Counted from the first letter of the stretch, positions 25,415-35,077 are shown. The stretch is 39,730 nucleotides of DNA from Acidobacteriota bacterium (GCA_003224145.1 QHYN01000243.1:1-39730), one strand, 5' to 3'. Notes: generated from the sequence alone by a model not told the origin. A program made the numbers and translations.

Positions 25415-26941
25415 CTATTTCAGGCTGTTGCGTACCTTGCTGTGCTTGACGCTGTAGGTAAAGTAAATCACCATACCAATGGCCAGCCAGACGATTAACC
25501 GGATCCACGTGACGCCGTTCAGTCCAGCCATCAGTCCCAGCGAAACAACGATCCCCATGATAGGTACAAAAGGGACCAAAGGTGTCCGGAAAGGGCGTTC
25601 CAGGTCGGGCCGGCGGACACGCAAAATCCAAACGGACGCACAAACGATCACAAACGCCAGGAGAGTTCCAATGCTGACCATCTGGCCGAGACTGCCGATC
25701 GGCACTAATGAGCCCACAACTGCCACGCACAGTCCCACGATAGCAGTCGACTTCCACGGCGTCCGGAAACGCGGATGAATGTCCCCAGCCCACTTCCAAA
25801 GCAATCCGTCATGGGCCATCGAGTAAAACACGCGTGATTGCCCTAATAGCATGACCAGCATAACAGTACTAAGGCCAGCGAGTGCTCCGGCGTTTACTAC
25901 ATAGCTGCCCCACTTCACTCCGGTTTCGCGGATTGCCAAAGAGACCGGAGCGCCGATGTTCAAGCGAGAGTAGTGAACTGTGGCCGTCAGCAGGCCCGAA
26001 ACGATGATATACAGAATGGTGCAGACGACCAGCGATCCGAGGATTCCGACCGGCATGTCCTTTTGAGGGTTGCGGGCTTCCTGCGCCGCCGTGGACACGG
26101 CATCGAACCCAATATACGCAAAGAAAACCACTCCCGCTCCTCGCAAAACGCCGGACCAACCGTAGGCACCGAACGTACCCATATTGGGAGGCAGAAACAC
26201 CTTCCAGTTCGCGTGAGCCATGTCGGAATGCTTAAGAACGAAGGGGAGAGCGACGGCGATGAAAGTCAGCACTGCGGTCAGCTTCACGAAAACGATTGCG
26301 GTGTTAAAGTTTGCCGATTCCTTAATGCCAATGATGAGGATTGTGGTCACGCCTAATATCGCGAGGAACGCGATCAAGTTGAAAGTCGCAGTGGCCTGCG
26401 GCAAGCCGGCGGCCTGCCCCGGACTAAGGCTCAGGGCGGTTAGAGGCGTCCAGCGTCCGTCGTACAAAACCCACTTTGCACCGGGGACGTCACAGATTTG
26501 TGGTGGCAGGCTGATCCCGTAATCTTGCAGGAAGGCAACGAGAGTACTGCTCCAGCCGCTCGCGACCGTTGCCGCGCCAAAGGCGTACTCCAATATCAGG
26601 TCCCAGCCAATGATCCAGGCGATAATCTCGCCGAGCGTGGCATAACCATAAGTGTAAGCAGAACCGGCGACGGGAATCAGGGAAGCGAACTCGGCGTAGC
26701 ATAAGCCTGCGAATACGCAGCCGAAACCCGCGAGCACATACGAGAGCATGATCGCCGGACCAGCATAAAGTGCCGCGGCCGCCCCCGTGAGCACGAAAAT
26801 CCCCGCGCCGATGATGGCTCCAATTCCCAGCGTCACAAGATTGACAGGGCCGAGGGCCCGCTTCAGGCTGTGCTCGCCTGTATCGCCCGCCTCTTTCATC
26901 AGCGTTTCGAGCGACTTCGTTGCAAACAAGGGGTTGCCCAT
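25415..26941 (-). CDS. APC-family amino acid permease (cationic amino acid transporter-like)
   Basis: The ATG at 26941 follows GAGGAGGAGTTGC; the longer frame to 27001 is rejected. The 508-residue product has about 12-14 hydrophobic helices. The TM1 signature is GIGAIIGAGIFVLTG, preceded by the soluble MKEAGDTGEHSLKRALGP typical of the CAT/YfnA group. Other family stretches are YAEFASLIPVAGSAYTYGYATLGE and FFAYIGFDAVSTAAQEARNPQKDMP. It should import amino acids across the inner membrane. The substrate is unknown. It follows the second permease by 106 bp, and the two are distinct subfamilies rather than a recent duplicate. Confidence 0.92.
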   Translation of the reverse strand: MGNPLFATKSLETLMKEAGDTGEHSLKRALGPVNLVTLGIGAIIGAGIFVLTGAAAALYAGPAIMLSYVLAGFGCVFAGLCYAEFASLIPVAGSAYTYGYATLGEIIAWIIGWDLILEYAFGAATVASGWSSTLVAFLQDYGISLPPQICDVPGAKWVLYDGRWTPLTALSLSPGQAAGLPQATATFNLIAFLAILGVTTILIIGIKESANFNTAIVFVKLTAVLTFIAVALPFVLKHSDMAHANWKVFLPPNMGTFGAYGWSGVLRGAGVVFFAYIGFDAVSTAAQEARNPQKDMPVGILGSLVVCTILYIIVSGLLTATVHYSRLNIGAPVSLAIRETGVKWGSYVVNAGALAGLSTVMLVMLLGQSRVFYSMAHDGLLWKWAGDIHPRFRTPWKSTAIVGLCVAVVGSLVPIGSLGQMVSIGTLLAFVIVCASVWILRVRRPDLERPFRTPLVPFVPIMGIVVSLGLMAGLNGVTWIRLIVWLAIGMVIYFTYSVKHSKVRNSLK

Positions 26942-27047
26942 GCAACTCCTCCTCTGGGGGAGTCCTCCCCCGCGTTTCAGATGGCTGCCAATATGGCCCA
27001 AAGCATTGTACGGGTGCAGCGCCCCGCGCCCCTACAACAAAATCCAT

Positions 27048-28601
27048 TTAATTCGCAGGGGCCGTCTTGGATGTCCGGCGTGACCACACTAGGTAAACCG
27101 GAACACCGAGCAGCACGATCACCAATCCTGGCCAGGCCGTCTGCGTTCGGTAGAACAGCAGAACAAACATGATCGCTACTGCCGCAACGATGTAAAGCAG
27201 CGGCACGAACGGATAACCGAACGCCCGGTAGGGACGCTCGGCCTGAGGCCGCTTCGCGCGCAAGACGAAAATTCCCGCGATCGTGAGCGCGTAAAAAATC
27301 AAAACAGAAAAGACCACGTAATCGAGCAGGTCGCTGTAGAGATTGCCATAAGTAACGCCGCCCGCCGCATCCAGACGGCGCGTACGCAGCAAAACGAGCA
27401 CAGTAATCCAGATTCCCTGATAGATCAGCGCGGAGCCGGGCACGCCCTTGCTGTTCAAAGTGCCGGTCGAGCGGAAGAAGAGCCCGTCACGCGCCATGGC
27501 GTAGGAGACGCGCGCGCCGGCAAGAATCAGCCCGTTATTGCAGCCAAACGTGGAAATGATAATGGCCACCGCCATGATAGCAGCGCCCACGGGACCGAAG
27601 ATGGCGTTCAAGGCCGCGCTCGCCACGCGGTCGTCGGCAACGGTTTGAATCTGTACCAGGGGAAGCGTGCACAGGTACGCAAAATTCGCCAGGCAGTACA
27701 ACGTGATGACGATTATCGTCCCGAACGCCATAGAAAGCGCTACGTCGCGTTTTGGGTTTTTCACTTCCGCGGCGGTGAAGCCGATGTTGTTCCAGGCATC
27801 GGCGGAAAACAACGAACCAACTTGCGCTACGCCGTAAGCCACGAACAGTCCAAACGCGCCGCTCGCGGCCGTGATGGTGGGCACGAGGCTTCGCAGAAAA
27901 CTCGCGCCCGGTTCGATCGTTTGTGGGTTGCGAATAGCCCACAAGTGGCTGAAATTCTCGGTAATGGCTCCGGCATTTCTCCCCACGAAGATTCCCAAAA
28001 GAATCAGCCCCAGCAGCGAAAGCGTTTTCGCGCTGGTGAAAATGTTCTGAATCAGTTTGCCGAGCCGCACACCGAGCGTGTTGAGAAACGTGAGAAAAAC
28101 GATCATCAACACTCCCACCAATTGCTGGACTGACAGGCTGATGGCGTACTTCGAGCCCAGGGAAATGGGATGGACAATCCACGCCTGCGGAGAGATTGCC
28201 GGGAAGAGCACCCCGAGATATCTCGCAAATCCCACCGCCACCGCGGCGATCGTCCCCGTCTGAATCACCAGAAACAGCGTCCAGCCGTAAAGAAAACCCC
28301 AGAGCGGTGAATAGGCTTCGCGCAGATAAACGTATTGTCCTCCGGCGTGTGGGAATAGCGCCGCAAGTTCGCCGTAGGAAAGTGCGGCAGCAATGGTCAG
28401 CAGTCCGGTGAGAATCCATGTGAGCAGGAGCCCACCGGCCGACCCGGTTTGCCGCGAGATGTCCGCGGCAACGATGAAGATGCCGGAGCCGATCATCGAG
28501 CCAACGACGATCATCGTGCCATCGAACAAACCGATGGCGCGCACAAAGCCGTGCTCGGTTGCAGCGCTGCCCGGAGCAATCGCTTGTGTGGTGTCGGCCA
28601 T
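27048..28601 (-). CDS. APC-family amino acid permease (LAT/SteT-like exchanger)
   Basis: This 517-residue membrane protein has about 12 helices. TM1 reads IGLFDGTMIVVGSMIGSGIFI, the form found in LAT-type exchangers and SteT. It is followed by SYGELAALFPHAGGQYVYLRE. Also characteristic are FSADAWNNIGFTAAEVKNPKRDV and the C-terminal RAKRPQAERPYRAFGYPFVPLLY. It probably exchanges or imports amino acids. It lies 12 bp after thiE in the same direction, so it is probably cotranscribed with accB-accC-thiE. There is no evidence that it carries thiamine precursors. Confidence 0.92.
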   Translation of the reverse strand: MADTTQAIAPGSAATEHGFVRAIGLFDGTMIVVGSMIGSGIFIVAADISRQTGSAGGLLLTWILTGLLTIAAALSYGELAALFPHAGGQYVYLREAYSPLWGFLYGWTLFLVIQTGTIAAVAVGFARYLGVLFPAISPQAWIVHPISLGSKYAISLSVQQLVGVLMIVFLTFLNTLGVRLGKLIQNIFTSAKTLSLLGLILLGIFVGRNAGAITENFSHLWAIRNPQTIEPGASFLRSLVPTITAASGAFGLFVAYGVAQVGSLFSADAWNNIGFTAAEVKNPKRDVALSMAFGTIIVITLYCLANFAYLCTLPLVQIQTVADDRVASAALNAIFGPVGAAIMAVAIIISTFGCNNGLILAGARVSYAMARDGLFFRSTGTLNSKGVPGSALIYQGIWITVLVLLRTRRLDAAGGVTYGNLYSDLLDYVVFSVLIFYALTIAGIFVLRAKRPQAERPYRAFGYPFVPLLYIVAAVAIMFVLLFYRTQTAWPGLVIVLLGVPVYLVWSRRTSKTAPAN

Positions 28602-28613
28602 TCGTTATCTGCC

Positions 28614-29258
28614 TCAGGCGCCGGCCGCATGGTTCGCGGCGTCCAGAAGATCGAGATATTGTCGCGCGCGCGCTCCCGGATCAGGCGCACGGAGGACGTC
28701 GCTGACCACCGCAACCGAATCGGCGCCTGCTCGGATCACTTCCGCCGCGCGCTCCAGCGTGATTCCGCCGATGGCCACGATCGGCTTGTCTGTCAGTGGT
28801 CGAATCTGACGGACGAATTCCGTTCCGACCACCGGATCCGGATTCGCCTTGGTGGACGTAGAGAAGATTGGCCCCACAGCAATATAATCCACCGAAGTGG
28901 CCGTCGCGCGTTGGAATTGCTCCCTATTGTGTGTCGAGACGCCAACCAGCTTGCCGGGGCCGATGACGCTGCGCGCCGTTTCGGCCTCCAAATCTTCCTG
29001 ACCGACATGAACGCCGCTTGCTCCCGCAAGGAACGCCACATCGGCGCGGTCATTCACGATGAAAGTCACGCCCCGCGCAACCAAAAGGCCGGAAAGCCGG
29101 CTTGCGGAACCCAGCAATTCACGCGGGGTCGCGAATTTGTGCCGGTACTGCAGCAGACGAACACCGGCGTCGGCAAGCCTTTGAGCGCATTCTGTTTCGG
29201 GAATGGTCAGCAACGCTGCATCCAATATCACATACAGCCGCGGGAGAACAAGGCGCAT
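28614..29258 (-). CDS. thiE: Thiamine-phosphate synthase
   Basis: This enzyme joins HMP-pyrophosphate and the thiazole phosphate to give thiamine monophosphate in the cytosol. The 214-residue TIM barrel shows LLQYRHKF, FIVNDRADVAFLAGASGVHVGQEDL, the anion-binding GVSTHNREQF, YIAVGPIFSTSTK and PIVAIGGITLERAAEVIRAGADSVAVVSDVL. All motif blocks are intact. The family normally has QYR[DE]K in the substrate site; here it is QYRHK, a small difference. It starts 6 bp after the accC stop. No other thiamine gene and no TPP riboswitch is visible nearby. Confidence 0.95.
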   Translation of the reverse strand: MRLVLPRLYVILDAALLTIPETECAQRLADAGVRLLQYRHKFATPRELLGSASRLSGLLVARGVTFIVNDRADVAFLAGASGVHVGQEDLEAETARSVIGPGKLVGVSTHNREQFQRATATSVDYIAVGPIFSTSTKANPDPVVGTEFVRQIRPLTDKPIVAIGGITLERAAEVIRAGADSVAVVSDVLRAPDPGARARQYLDLLDAANHAAGA

Positions 29259-29264
29259 TCTCGT

Positions 29265-30614
29265 TTACTTTCCGTTCGTTCCTAGCACCCGCTCGATGAA
29301 ATGGGTATCGTACTTCCCCGCCGCAAAGTCCGGGTCCGCCAGGATTCGGCGGTGCAGGGGGATGGAAGTCTTGATGCCTTCGATGACGAACATCTCAAGC
29401 GCTCGCTTCATCCGGCCGATGGCTTCCGTGCGGTCACGCCCCTTAACGATCAGCTTGGCGATCAGCGAATCGTAGTACGGAGGGATGACAGCATCGGTAT
29501 AAGCGGCGGAGTCCACGCGCACTCCGGTTCCGCCCGGCGCCTGAAAGGTCGTAATGCGTCCCGCCGACGGCACGAACGTGTCGGGGTCCTCCGCATTGAT
29601 GCGGCATTCAATCGCGTGTCCCGAAGGGAGGATGGCCCCGGTAGCATCTTCCATTTTTTCGCCCGCGGCGATGCGAATCTGCGCCTTGATCAGGTCCACG
29701 CCGGTCACCAGCTCAGTCACCGGATGCTCCACTTGGATGCGCGTATTCATCTCAATGAAGTACAGTGAGCCTTCCCCGTCCATTAGGAATTCGACCGTTC
29801 CGGCGTTGGTATAGCCAATCTCTTCCAGGGCCTTCACCACTTTTGCGCCGAGGTCTTTTCTCCTCTTGGCGTCCATGATCGGAGAAGGTGATTCCTCGAC
29901 CAGCTTCTGGTGGCGTCGCTGGATGCTGCATTCGCGTTCCCCCAGATGGATGACCCTGCCATGCTGGTCGCCAAGCACCTGGAACTCAATGTGACGGGGA
30001 TGCTCGAGGAACCTCTCGGCATAGACATCCGGAGTGCCGAAGGCCTGCTGGGCCTCGTTGCGGGCTGTTTGATAGGCAGCAAGAAGGTCCTCTTGTTTGC
30101 GCACGACGCGCATGCCTCGCCCGCCCCCGCCGGCGGAGGCCTTTAGAATCAATGGATAGCCAATGCCGGCAGCCTCTGTGGCAAGCTGTTCTTCCCCTTC
30201 CACGATACCGTCGCTTCCCGGGATGGTCGGTAGGCCCGCAGCCTTCACTTCACGGCGTGCGCGGTCTTTTTCACCCATCAACTCGATGATTTCCGGCCGA
30301 GGCCCGATGAAGGTTATCTCCGAGGCCTCACAAACCTTGGCGAAATTCGCATTCTCGGAAAGAAATCCGTACCCGGGATGGATGGCATCCACATTGGTGA
30401 TCTCCGCGGCGCTGATCACCTGAGGAATGTTGAGGTAGCTTTCGCTGCTGCGCGCCGGCCCAATGCAAACCGCCTCATCAGCGAAGCGGACATGAAGCGA
30501 ATTGCGGTCCGCCTCGGAATAAACCGCGACAGTGGAAATGCCCAGTTCCTTGCAGGCGCAAATAACCCGCAGGGCGATCTCCCCGCGATTGGCGACAAGG
30601 ATTTTCTGGAACAT
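29265..30614 (-). CDS. accC: Acetyl-CoA carboxylase biotin carboxylase subunit
   Basis: This ATP-grasp enzyme carboxylates the biotin on AccB, the first half-reaction of malonyl-CoA formation. The 449 residues match the family. The N-terminal [18 protein letters not shown], the glycine-rich loop [29 protein letters not shown] and [21 protein letters not shown] are all present and intact. It lies 15 bp after accB and is followed closely by thiE. The carboxyltransferase genes accA and accD are not in the window. The same fold occurs in propionyl-CoA and pyruvate carboxylase, but the accB pairing supports AccC. Confidence 0.96.
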   Translation of the reverse strand: MFQKILVANRGEIALRVICACKELGISTVAVYSEADRNSLHVRFADEAVCIGPARSSESYLNIPQVISAAEITNVDAIHPGYGFLSENANFAKVCEASEITFIGPRPEIIELMGEKDRARREVKAAGLPTIPGSDGIVEGEEQLATEAAGIGYPLILKASAGGGGRGMRVVRKQEDLLAAYQTARNEAQQAFGTPDVYAERFLEHPRHIEFQVLGDQHGRVIHLGERECSIQRRHQKLVEESPSPIMDAKRRKDLGAKVVKALEEIGYTNAGTVEFLMDGEGSLYFIEMNTRIQVEHPVTELVTGVDLIKAQIRIAAGEKMEDATGAILPSGHAIECRINAEDPDTFVPSAGRITTFQAPGGTGVRVDSAAYTDAVIPPYYDSLIAKLIVKGRDRTEAIGRMKRALEMFVIEGIKTSIPLHRRILADPDFAAGKYDTHFIERVLGTNGK

Positions 30615-30629
30615 GGCGCCGTTTGCCGG

Positions 30630-31166
30630 CTACTTCTTCCGGCTCGGACGGATACCAAAGAGAGGCTGCCCGTATTCGACGGGCTGTCCATTCTCAACAA
30701 AGATGCGTACCACTTCGCCCGTCTCGTCCGACTCGATTTCGTTCATGAGCTTCATGGCTTCCACAATACAAAGCGTTTGGCCCGTCTCGACAAACGCTCC
30801 GACCTTTACAAAAGGCTCAGAGCCCGGGCTGGGAGAGCCGTAGAAGGTTCCGACAATCGGAGATTTCACCAGGTGCTGATCTTCGGTCGAACGCGCTTCA
30901 GTCGTCCCGGCACTCCCCGCGCCTCCCGGAATTCCCCGAGCCTCATCCCCCGAACCGGAAACAATGATCTCTGGGGCTGCCAGCGCACGCGGAGGCGCCA
31001 CCACGACTCCCGGCGACGGCTTGCGCAGACGGATGTGCAGATCCCCACGCGAGTACTCAAACTCCTCGAGATTGTGTTTAGTCATAAACTGCAGAAGCTG
31101 CTCAATCTGCTGGATTTCCGGATTGGCAAACGTCCGATCAGATTTTGAAGGCTTTTTGCGTCTCAT
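30630..31166 (-). CDS. accB: Biotin carboxyl carrier protein of acetyl-CoA carboxylase
   Basis: The ATG at 31166 gives 178 residues; the frame extends to a TTG at 31184 inside the peptidase gene. The N-terminal helix (IEQLLQFMTKHNLEEFEYSRGDLHIRLRK) is the usual AccB start. A Gly/Ala/Pro-rich linker covers about residues 50-95. The biotinyl domain (about 98-175) has SPIVGTFY and VEAMKLMNEIESD, with K139 as the biotin-bearing lysine. The carrier shuttles carboxyl groups from AccC to the carboxyltransferase. The gene begins 8 bp after the peptidase stop. The linker is somewhat long, but the protein is otherwise ordinary. Confidence 0.96.
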   Translation of the reverse strand: MRRKKPSKSDRTFANPEIQQIEQLLQFMTKHNLEEFEYSRGDLHIRLRKPSPGVVVAPPRALAAPEIIVSGSGDEARGIPGGAGSAGTTEARSTEDQHLVKSPIVGTFYGSPSPGSEPFVKVGAFVETGQTLCIVEAMKLMNEIESDETGEVVRIFVENGQPVEYGQPLFGIRPSRKK

Positions 31167-31173
31167 GCTTGTT

Positions 31174-32256
31174 CTAAAGCTCAATGAGATCCCGCGGTGC
31201 GCGGGTCAGAACTTCCGTGCGGCTCGCGTGCACAGCGACGTCATCTTCGATGCGAATTCCACCGATACCTTCCGCATACACGCCAGGTTCGATCGTAATT
31301 ACGTTTCCGGGTTCCAGTCGCCGCTTTTGACCCTTCGCCACTCTGGGGTCCTCATGTACTTCCAATCCCAGACCGTGACCTGTACTGTGCACGAAAAGAT
31401 GGTCAAGGTTGTACTTTGCTAAGACCTGCCTCGCCGCCGCGTCCACGTCCCCACAGGCCACCCCATTCTTTGCAGCTGCTATCGCCTCCGCCTGCGCCTC
31501 CAGAACTGCTTTATACCAGACTCGGATGCGTTTTGGGGCTCTGCCCAGAAAAACCGTGCGGGTGATGTCGCTGCAATAGTGGCCGAGTATAACACCCAGG
31601 TCTAGGACGACCAACTCATTTTTCCTCAATCGTTTGCCCGTGGGGCGTGCATGGGGAAGGGCAGCCCTCTTGCCAAAGGCCACGATAGTCTCGAAGGAAG
31701 GGCCCGAAGCTCCACGCTTGCGCATCTGGTACTCGATCTCCGCTCCAACCTCGCACTCGCGGACACCCTGCTTCAGGAGGCCGATGGCGAATTTCACAAT
31801 CTCTCCCGCCAGGATGGCTGCCTTGCGCATCTGGGCTAATTCCCCTGAGTCTTTGCGCATCCTTAGGGACTCTACGATTCCGGTGACTGGAACCCATCGC
31901 AATTGGCTCCCAGCCGCCTTCCGAACACTTTGTAGCTGGGACACAGTCAAATGGGTTGGATCAAAGCCTATACTCCGGACTCGCAAATCTTTCAGGAATC
32001 CGCCGACCGATTCAAACAGGGATTCTTTCTGTCGGCGGATCCGAACACTTGACGTTTCTTCGTGTCCCTGAACCATGAAACGCCCGTCGGTAATGAGCGT
32101 CGTGCCCTTCAGCGACACCACCAAGGCCCCTGCTTCCCCGGTGAACCCAGTCAAATAGAACCAATTGGCTGGGCGGGTGATCAACAGGGAATCAATCCTG
32201 GACTGGGGCAGAAGTGAAACCAATGCTCGCCGGCGGTGCTGGAACGGTTTCTTCAT
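31174..32256 (-). CDS. M24-family Xaa-Pro dipeptidase/aminopeptidase
   Basis: This 360-residue cytosolic metallopeptidase has the creatinase-like N-terminal domain (RIDSLLITRPANWFYLTGFTGEAGALVV) and a pita-bread catalytic domain. The metal ligands lie in VVLDLGVILGHYCSDITRTVFLG (two Asp), HSTGHGLGLEVHEDP (His), TIEPGVYAEG (Glu) and GGIRIEDDVAV (Glu), so all five are present. It cleaves peptides next to proline; dipeptidase (PepQ) and aminopeptidase (PepP) specificities cannot be told apart here. It is first in the accB-accC-thiE set, 66 bp after pilQ, with a 20-bp palindrome between them. Confidence 0.92.
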   Translation of the reverse strand: MKKPFQHRRRALVSLLPQSRIDSLLITRPANWFYLTGFTGEAGALVVSLKGTTLITDGRFMVQGHEETSSVRIRRQKESLFESVGGFLKDLRVRSIGFDPTHLTVSQLQSVRKAAGSQLRWVPVTGIVESLRMRKDSGELAQMRKAAILAGEIVKFAIGLLKQGVRECEVGAEIEYQMRKRGASGPSFETIVAFGKRAALPHARPTGKRLRKNELVVLDLGVILGHYCSDITRTVFLGRAPKRIRVWYKAVLEAQAEAIAAAKNGVACGDVDAAARQVLAKYNLDHLFVHSTGHGLGLEVHEDPRVAKGQKRRLEPGNVITIEPGVYAEGIGGIRIEDDVAVHASRTEVLTRAPRDLIEL

Positions 32257-32265
32257 AAATGGAAC

Positions 32266-32285
32266 GAGGAGACCATGGTCTCCTC
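32266..32285. promoter_or_regulatory. Perfect 20-bp palindrome between pilQ and the M24 peptidase
   Basis: GAGGAGACCATGGTCTCCTC is its own reverse complement and lies 9 bp before the peptidase start. In RNA it would form a hairpin covering the ribosome-binding region; as DNA it could be an operator. No T-run follows on the minus strand, so it is not a standard terminator. Confidence 0.45.
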
Positions 32286-32322
32286 TTTCCGGCCCCCCCA
32301 GTTAAATGAGTGATCTGTTAAA

Positions 32323-34395
32323 TTATCCGGGGATAATTCGCGGCGTCAAGAAGAACAACAGCTCCTGAGATTGGGTAGTGACGCTCCGCCGCCTGAAGAG
32401 ATTCCCAATCAGTGGCAGGCTGCCCACGAGCGGAGTCTGGAAGATATCCACGCGCTGTGAAGAAATGATGACGCCACCAATAACGACTGTACCACCGTCC
32501 GCGACAGTGACCTTGGTTTCCTCGGCTTGGGTATCCAGAGCCGGGATGCCTTGAATGCGCGGAATACCGGTGTCGATCGACGTGTTCTCCACGACCACAT
32601 CCATGAAGATCGTACCCTCAGCGGTAATCTGCGGGGTGACTTCCAACTTCAGCACGGCGTCCACGTACTGCACCGAGATCGTGTTGTTGATGGTCGTCTG
32701 GATCGGAATCCTGGTGCCCTGCTTGATTTGGGCTTTTTCGTTGTTCTGGGTGATGACCTTGGGCTTGGAAAGCAATTTGCCCACGCCCTTGGATTCCGCC
32801 GCAGTGATGATAAAGTCGATGGCGAAGTTTGACGACCTGTGGGAGAACAGGAAGCCGCTGCCGCCGGTCCCAAGACCCGCTGGGAAATTCGTGTTTAGGG
32901 GCAAACCGTTAGTGATCCCGTTGCCAGTCACTTGTGTTCCAGTGAAAATCAAGGGCGGGTTCAATGGTGTATCGGGGTGCTGGCCGCTAGCACCCACTTG
33001 AGGTGTCCCGCCAAACACGGTACGGCCGCTGCTTGTCTGCCCGGCGAAACCCAGTTGCGTGCCGATGTCCTCAGCAAAACTGCGTGAAGCGGATACCACG
33101 CGCGCTTCAATTTCCACTTGCTGCGACTTGCGGTCCAATTGGTGGATTAGGTTATCAATAATGGGTATGGTCGAAGGAATATCGCGAATAATAAGCTGGT
33201 TGGAACGCTCATCGGCCAATATGTCCCCGCGCGAACTGAGGAACTTCTTGAGCGTCGGCACCAAGCCGGAGGCCTTGCTATAGCTCAGCACGCGCGTGAC
33301 CGTGATTGGTGGAACCGCCTCGGCTTGCGCTCTTTGGAGATCGCGTTGAGTTTCCGCTTCGGTCTTCAAGGTGGCGCGCGTTGCAATGCGTAGCACGTTC
33401 CCGTTCAACTGCTTGTCTAAACTGTTGTTCTGCAGGACGATATCAAGCGCCTGGTCCCAGGGCACTTCGTCTAGAACAATCGTAAGGCTGCCCTTGACGG
33501 CGGGGTCCAGCACGACGTTCAATCCGCTAATCTCGTGGATTAGCCGGAAGAAGTCGCGCAAATCCACATCTTTCAGGTTCACGGAGATTGGCTCGCCAGT
33601 GTACTTCGCTGAGGTCTGTCCAGGTGCTGGCGCTTGCGTCGCCGCTGCCAGCACTCGTGCATTAGCATTAGTGGCCGCCAGGGTGTTAGCCGCCGTGTCG
33701 GCCTGCTGGATCGCTTGCTGGGCAGCTTCCTGCGAGCTCGCATCTGGACGGACCGGCTCATTCTTCCCGCGGAAAGATGCCAGTGCGACTGAGGGCTGGG
33801 TCAGTTCGCCCGGTAAGGCAAAACGAGGAGCGGAAATCTCAAGATTGTGAGCGTTGCGGTGAGTCGCTTTCCGCGGTGCTGGCGCCCCGTATTGAAATTC
33901 CGGCCGCGCCTGTTCAATCGTCTGGGACGTAACCACCGGCAACTTGACTGGTGCGTTCACCGGCGCGACAGTCGAAGTGTCGAAGGAAATGACCACCGCG
34001 CCTCCATCGCGCGAAACTTGATACGGTGTCGCCGCCGTCAGATCAATCACTACGCGCGCCACATCCGGTCGGTATTGCCCAAGGCGCACCCCCCGTACCG
34101 GCGCGGCCAACCCGGGGATAACCGTCTTGTCGACGGCCAGCCGGGCACCTGCAAAATCCAGCACCAAGCGATCCGGGCTGTGCATGCGAGCCGTGCGCAC
34201 GTCGAGACGGCCTTCGCCTTCTACCCGTACCGCCGCGCGTTCCGGCGACTGAGTGATGGCAACGCTGGAGATGACCGCGGCGGATTTCCTTCCGCCGGCG
34301 GGTTCCTGTGTCTGCGCCAGCATAGGACTGGTTGCCAGTGCCACGCTCGCAAGGATCAGGCAGCCATGTTTAAGGGCCGGCCAATTCGTCTTCAT
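32323..34395 (-). CDS. pilQ: Type IV pilus secretin PilQ
   Basis: PilQ forms the outer-membrane channel for the type IV pilus. The 690 residues start with a signal peptide (LILASVALATSPMLAQ). An AMIN domain follows at about 45-150 (RLVLDFAGARLAV, GVRLGQYRPDVARVVIDL). A low-complexity Ala/Gln-rich linker lies around 215-265. An STN/N0 domain follows (ISVNLKDVDLRDFFRLIHEISGLNVVLDPAVKGSLT). The N1 domain contains DERSNQLIIRDIPSTIPIIDNLIHQLD. The secretin domain covers about 440-690 (GKLLSKPKVITQNNEKAQIKQG, GGTVVIGGVI, VPLVGSLPLIGNLFRRR-like, LLFFLTPRII). Its ATG overlaps the pilP stop (ATGA), so the two are translationally coupled. Confidence 0.96.
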   Translation of the reverse strand: MKTNWPALKHGCLILASVALATSPMLAQTQEPAGGRKSAAVISSVAITQSPERAAVRVEGEGRLDVRTARMHSPDRLVLDFAGARLAVDKTVIPGLAAPVRGVRLGQYRPDVARVVIDLTAATPYQVSRDGGAVVISFDTSTVAPVNAPVKLPVVTSQTIEQARPEFQYGAPAPRKATHRNAHNLEISAPRFALPGELTQPSVALASFRGKNEPVRPDASSQEAAQQAIQQADTAANTLAATNANARVLAAATQAPAPGQTSAKYTGEPISVNLKDVDLRDFFRLIHEISGLNVVLDPAVKGSLTIVLDEVPWDQALDIVLQNNSLDKQLNGNVLRIATRATLKTEAETQRDLQRAQAEAVPPITVTRVLSYSKASGLVPTLKKFLSSRGDILADERSNQLIIRDIPSTIPIIDNLIHQLDRKSQQVEIEARVVSASRSFAEDIGTQLGFAGQTSSGRTVFGGTPQVGASGQHPDTPLNPPLIFTGTQVTGNGITNGLPLNTNFPAGLGTGGSGFLFSHRSSNFAIDFIITAAESKGVGKLLSKPKVITQNNEKAQIKQGTRIPIQTTINNTISVQYVDAVLKLEVTPQITAEGTIFMDVVVENTSIDTGIPRIQGIPALDTQAEETKVTVADGGTVVIGGVIISSQRVDIFQTPLVGSLPLIGNLFRRRSVTTQSQELLFFLTPRIIPG

Positions 34396-35060
34396 TGCTG
34401 TTCTCCTGAACTGGTGGAGTAAATTCGCTTATTTACCTGGCGTTCCACGGGCTTGCCGAAGGCATCCTTTCCTTCTTCATGGAAAGAAACGCCGTCCATG
34501 GTGATCTTTTCCACGCTGCCGTCATAGAGGTGGTCACCCTCGCGTAGGAAATAGGTGCGTGACTGCGGATTCGTTACCACGGCAATCATACCGTTCGGCG
34601 CTTTCACGATTCCGTCCAGCCGCAGTGTACTCACCTGGAGTCCTGCTTTGCCTGGAGGTAGAGCCGGGCCACCTTTGCCCTGCTGGCGGTTAATAAGGGA
34701 CTCAAAGGGATCACGGCGCGCCTGCTTTAATTCACTTTCCGCCGCAGCCGCTCGGCTGACGCCCGAAGGCTTTTCGACGGCCTTGGCCGGACGTTTGGCG
34801 GCTGCTTTGCCCGCCCGCTTGGACGAAGACTTAGCCGCGGGTTTTGCTGCGGGCTTAGCCGCCGATGTTGGTGCTGGCTTGGCCGGAGCCTGTGTCGCCG
34901 GTTTTCCAGGTGGTTGAGTCGCTTGCTGCGCGGTTTGACCCTTATCGCCCAGCGCAGACTTCACGTTGTTCGTGGTCGTCGCCGGGTTCACCTGCGCCCG
35001 CAATCCTGGAGCGACTGCCCCGATCAAGAGCCCTAGTCCGACAATTATCGCTGAACGCAT
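34392..35060 (-). CDS. pilP: Type IV pilus assembly lipoprotein-like protein PilP
   Basis: PilP links the inner-membrane PilNO complex to the PilQ secretin. The 222-residue protein has an N-terminal signal or anchor segment (AIIVGLGLLIGAVAPGLRAQ) without an obvious lipobox Cys. A Lys/Ala/Pro-rich linker covers about residues 55-100. The C-terminal beta-sandwich domain starts at RRDPFESLI, the family's characteristic RDPF, and includes LRLDGIVKAPNGMIAVVTNPQSRTYFLREGDHLYDGSVEKI. The linker resembles a histone-H1 tail and probably spans the periplasm or contacts peptidoglycan (inference). The missing lipobox is a departure from proteobacterial PilP. Confidence 0.88.
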   Translation of the reverse strand: MRSAIIVGLGLLIGAVAPGLRAQVNPATTTNNVKSALGDKGQTAQQATQPPGKPATQAPAKPAPTSAAKPAAKPAAKSSSKRAGKAAAKRPAKAVEKPSGVSRAAAAESELKQARRDPFESLINRQQGKGGPALPPGKAGLQVSTLRLDGIVKAPNGMIAVVTNPQSRTYFLREGDHLYDGSVEKITMDGVSFHEEGKDAFGKPVERQVNKRIYSTSSGEQQ

Positions 35061-35077
35061 AGTTCGCTCATTCCCGC

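Noticed and set aside
28600-29270. TPP riboswitch near thiE
   Set aside because: thiE follows accC by 6 bp, and I see no THI-box sequence upstream of it.
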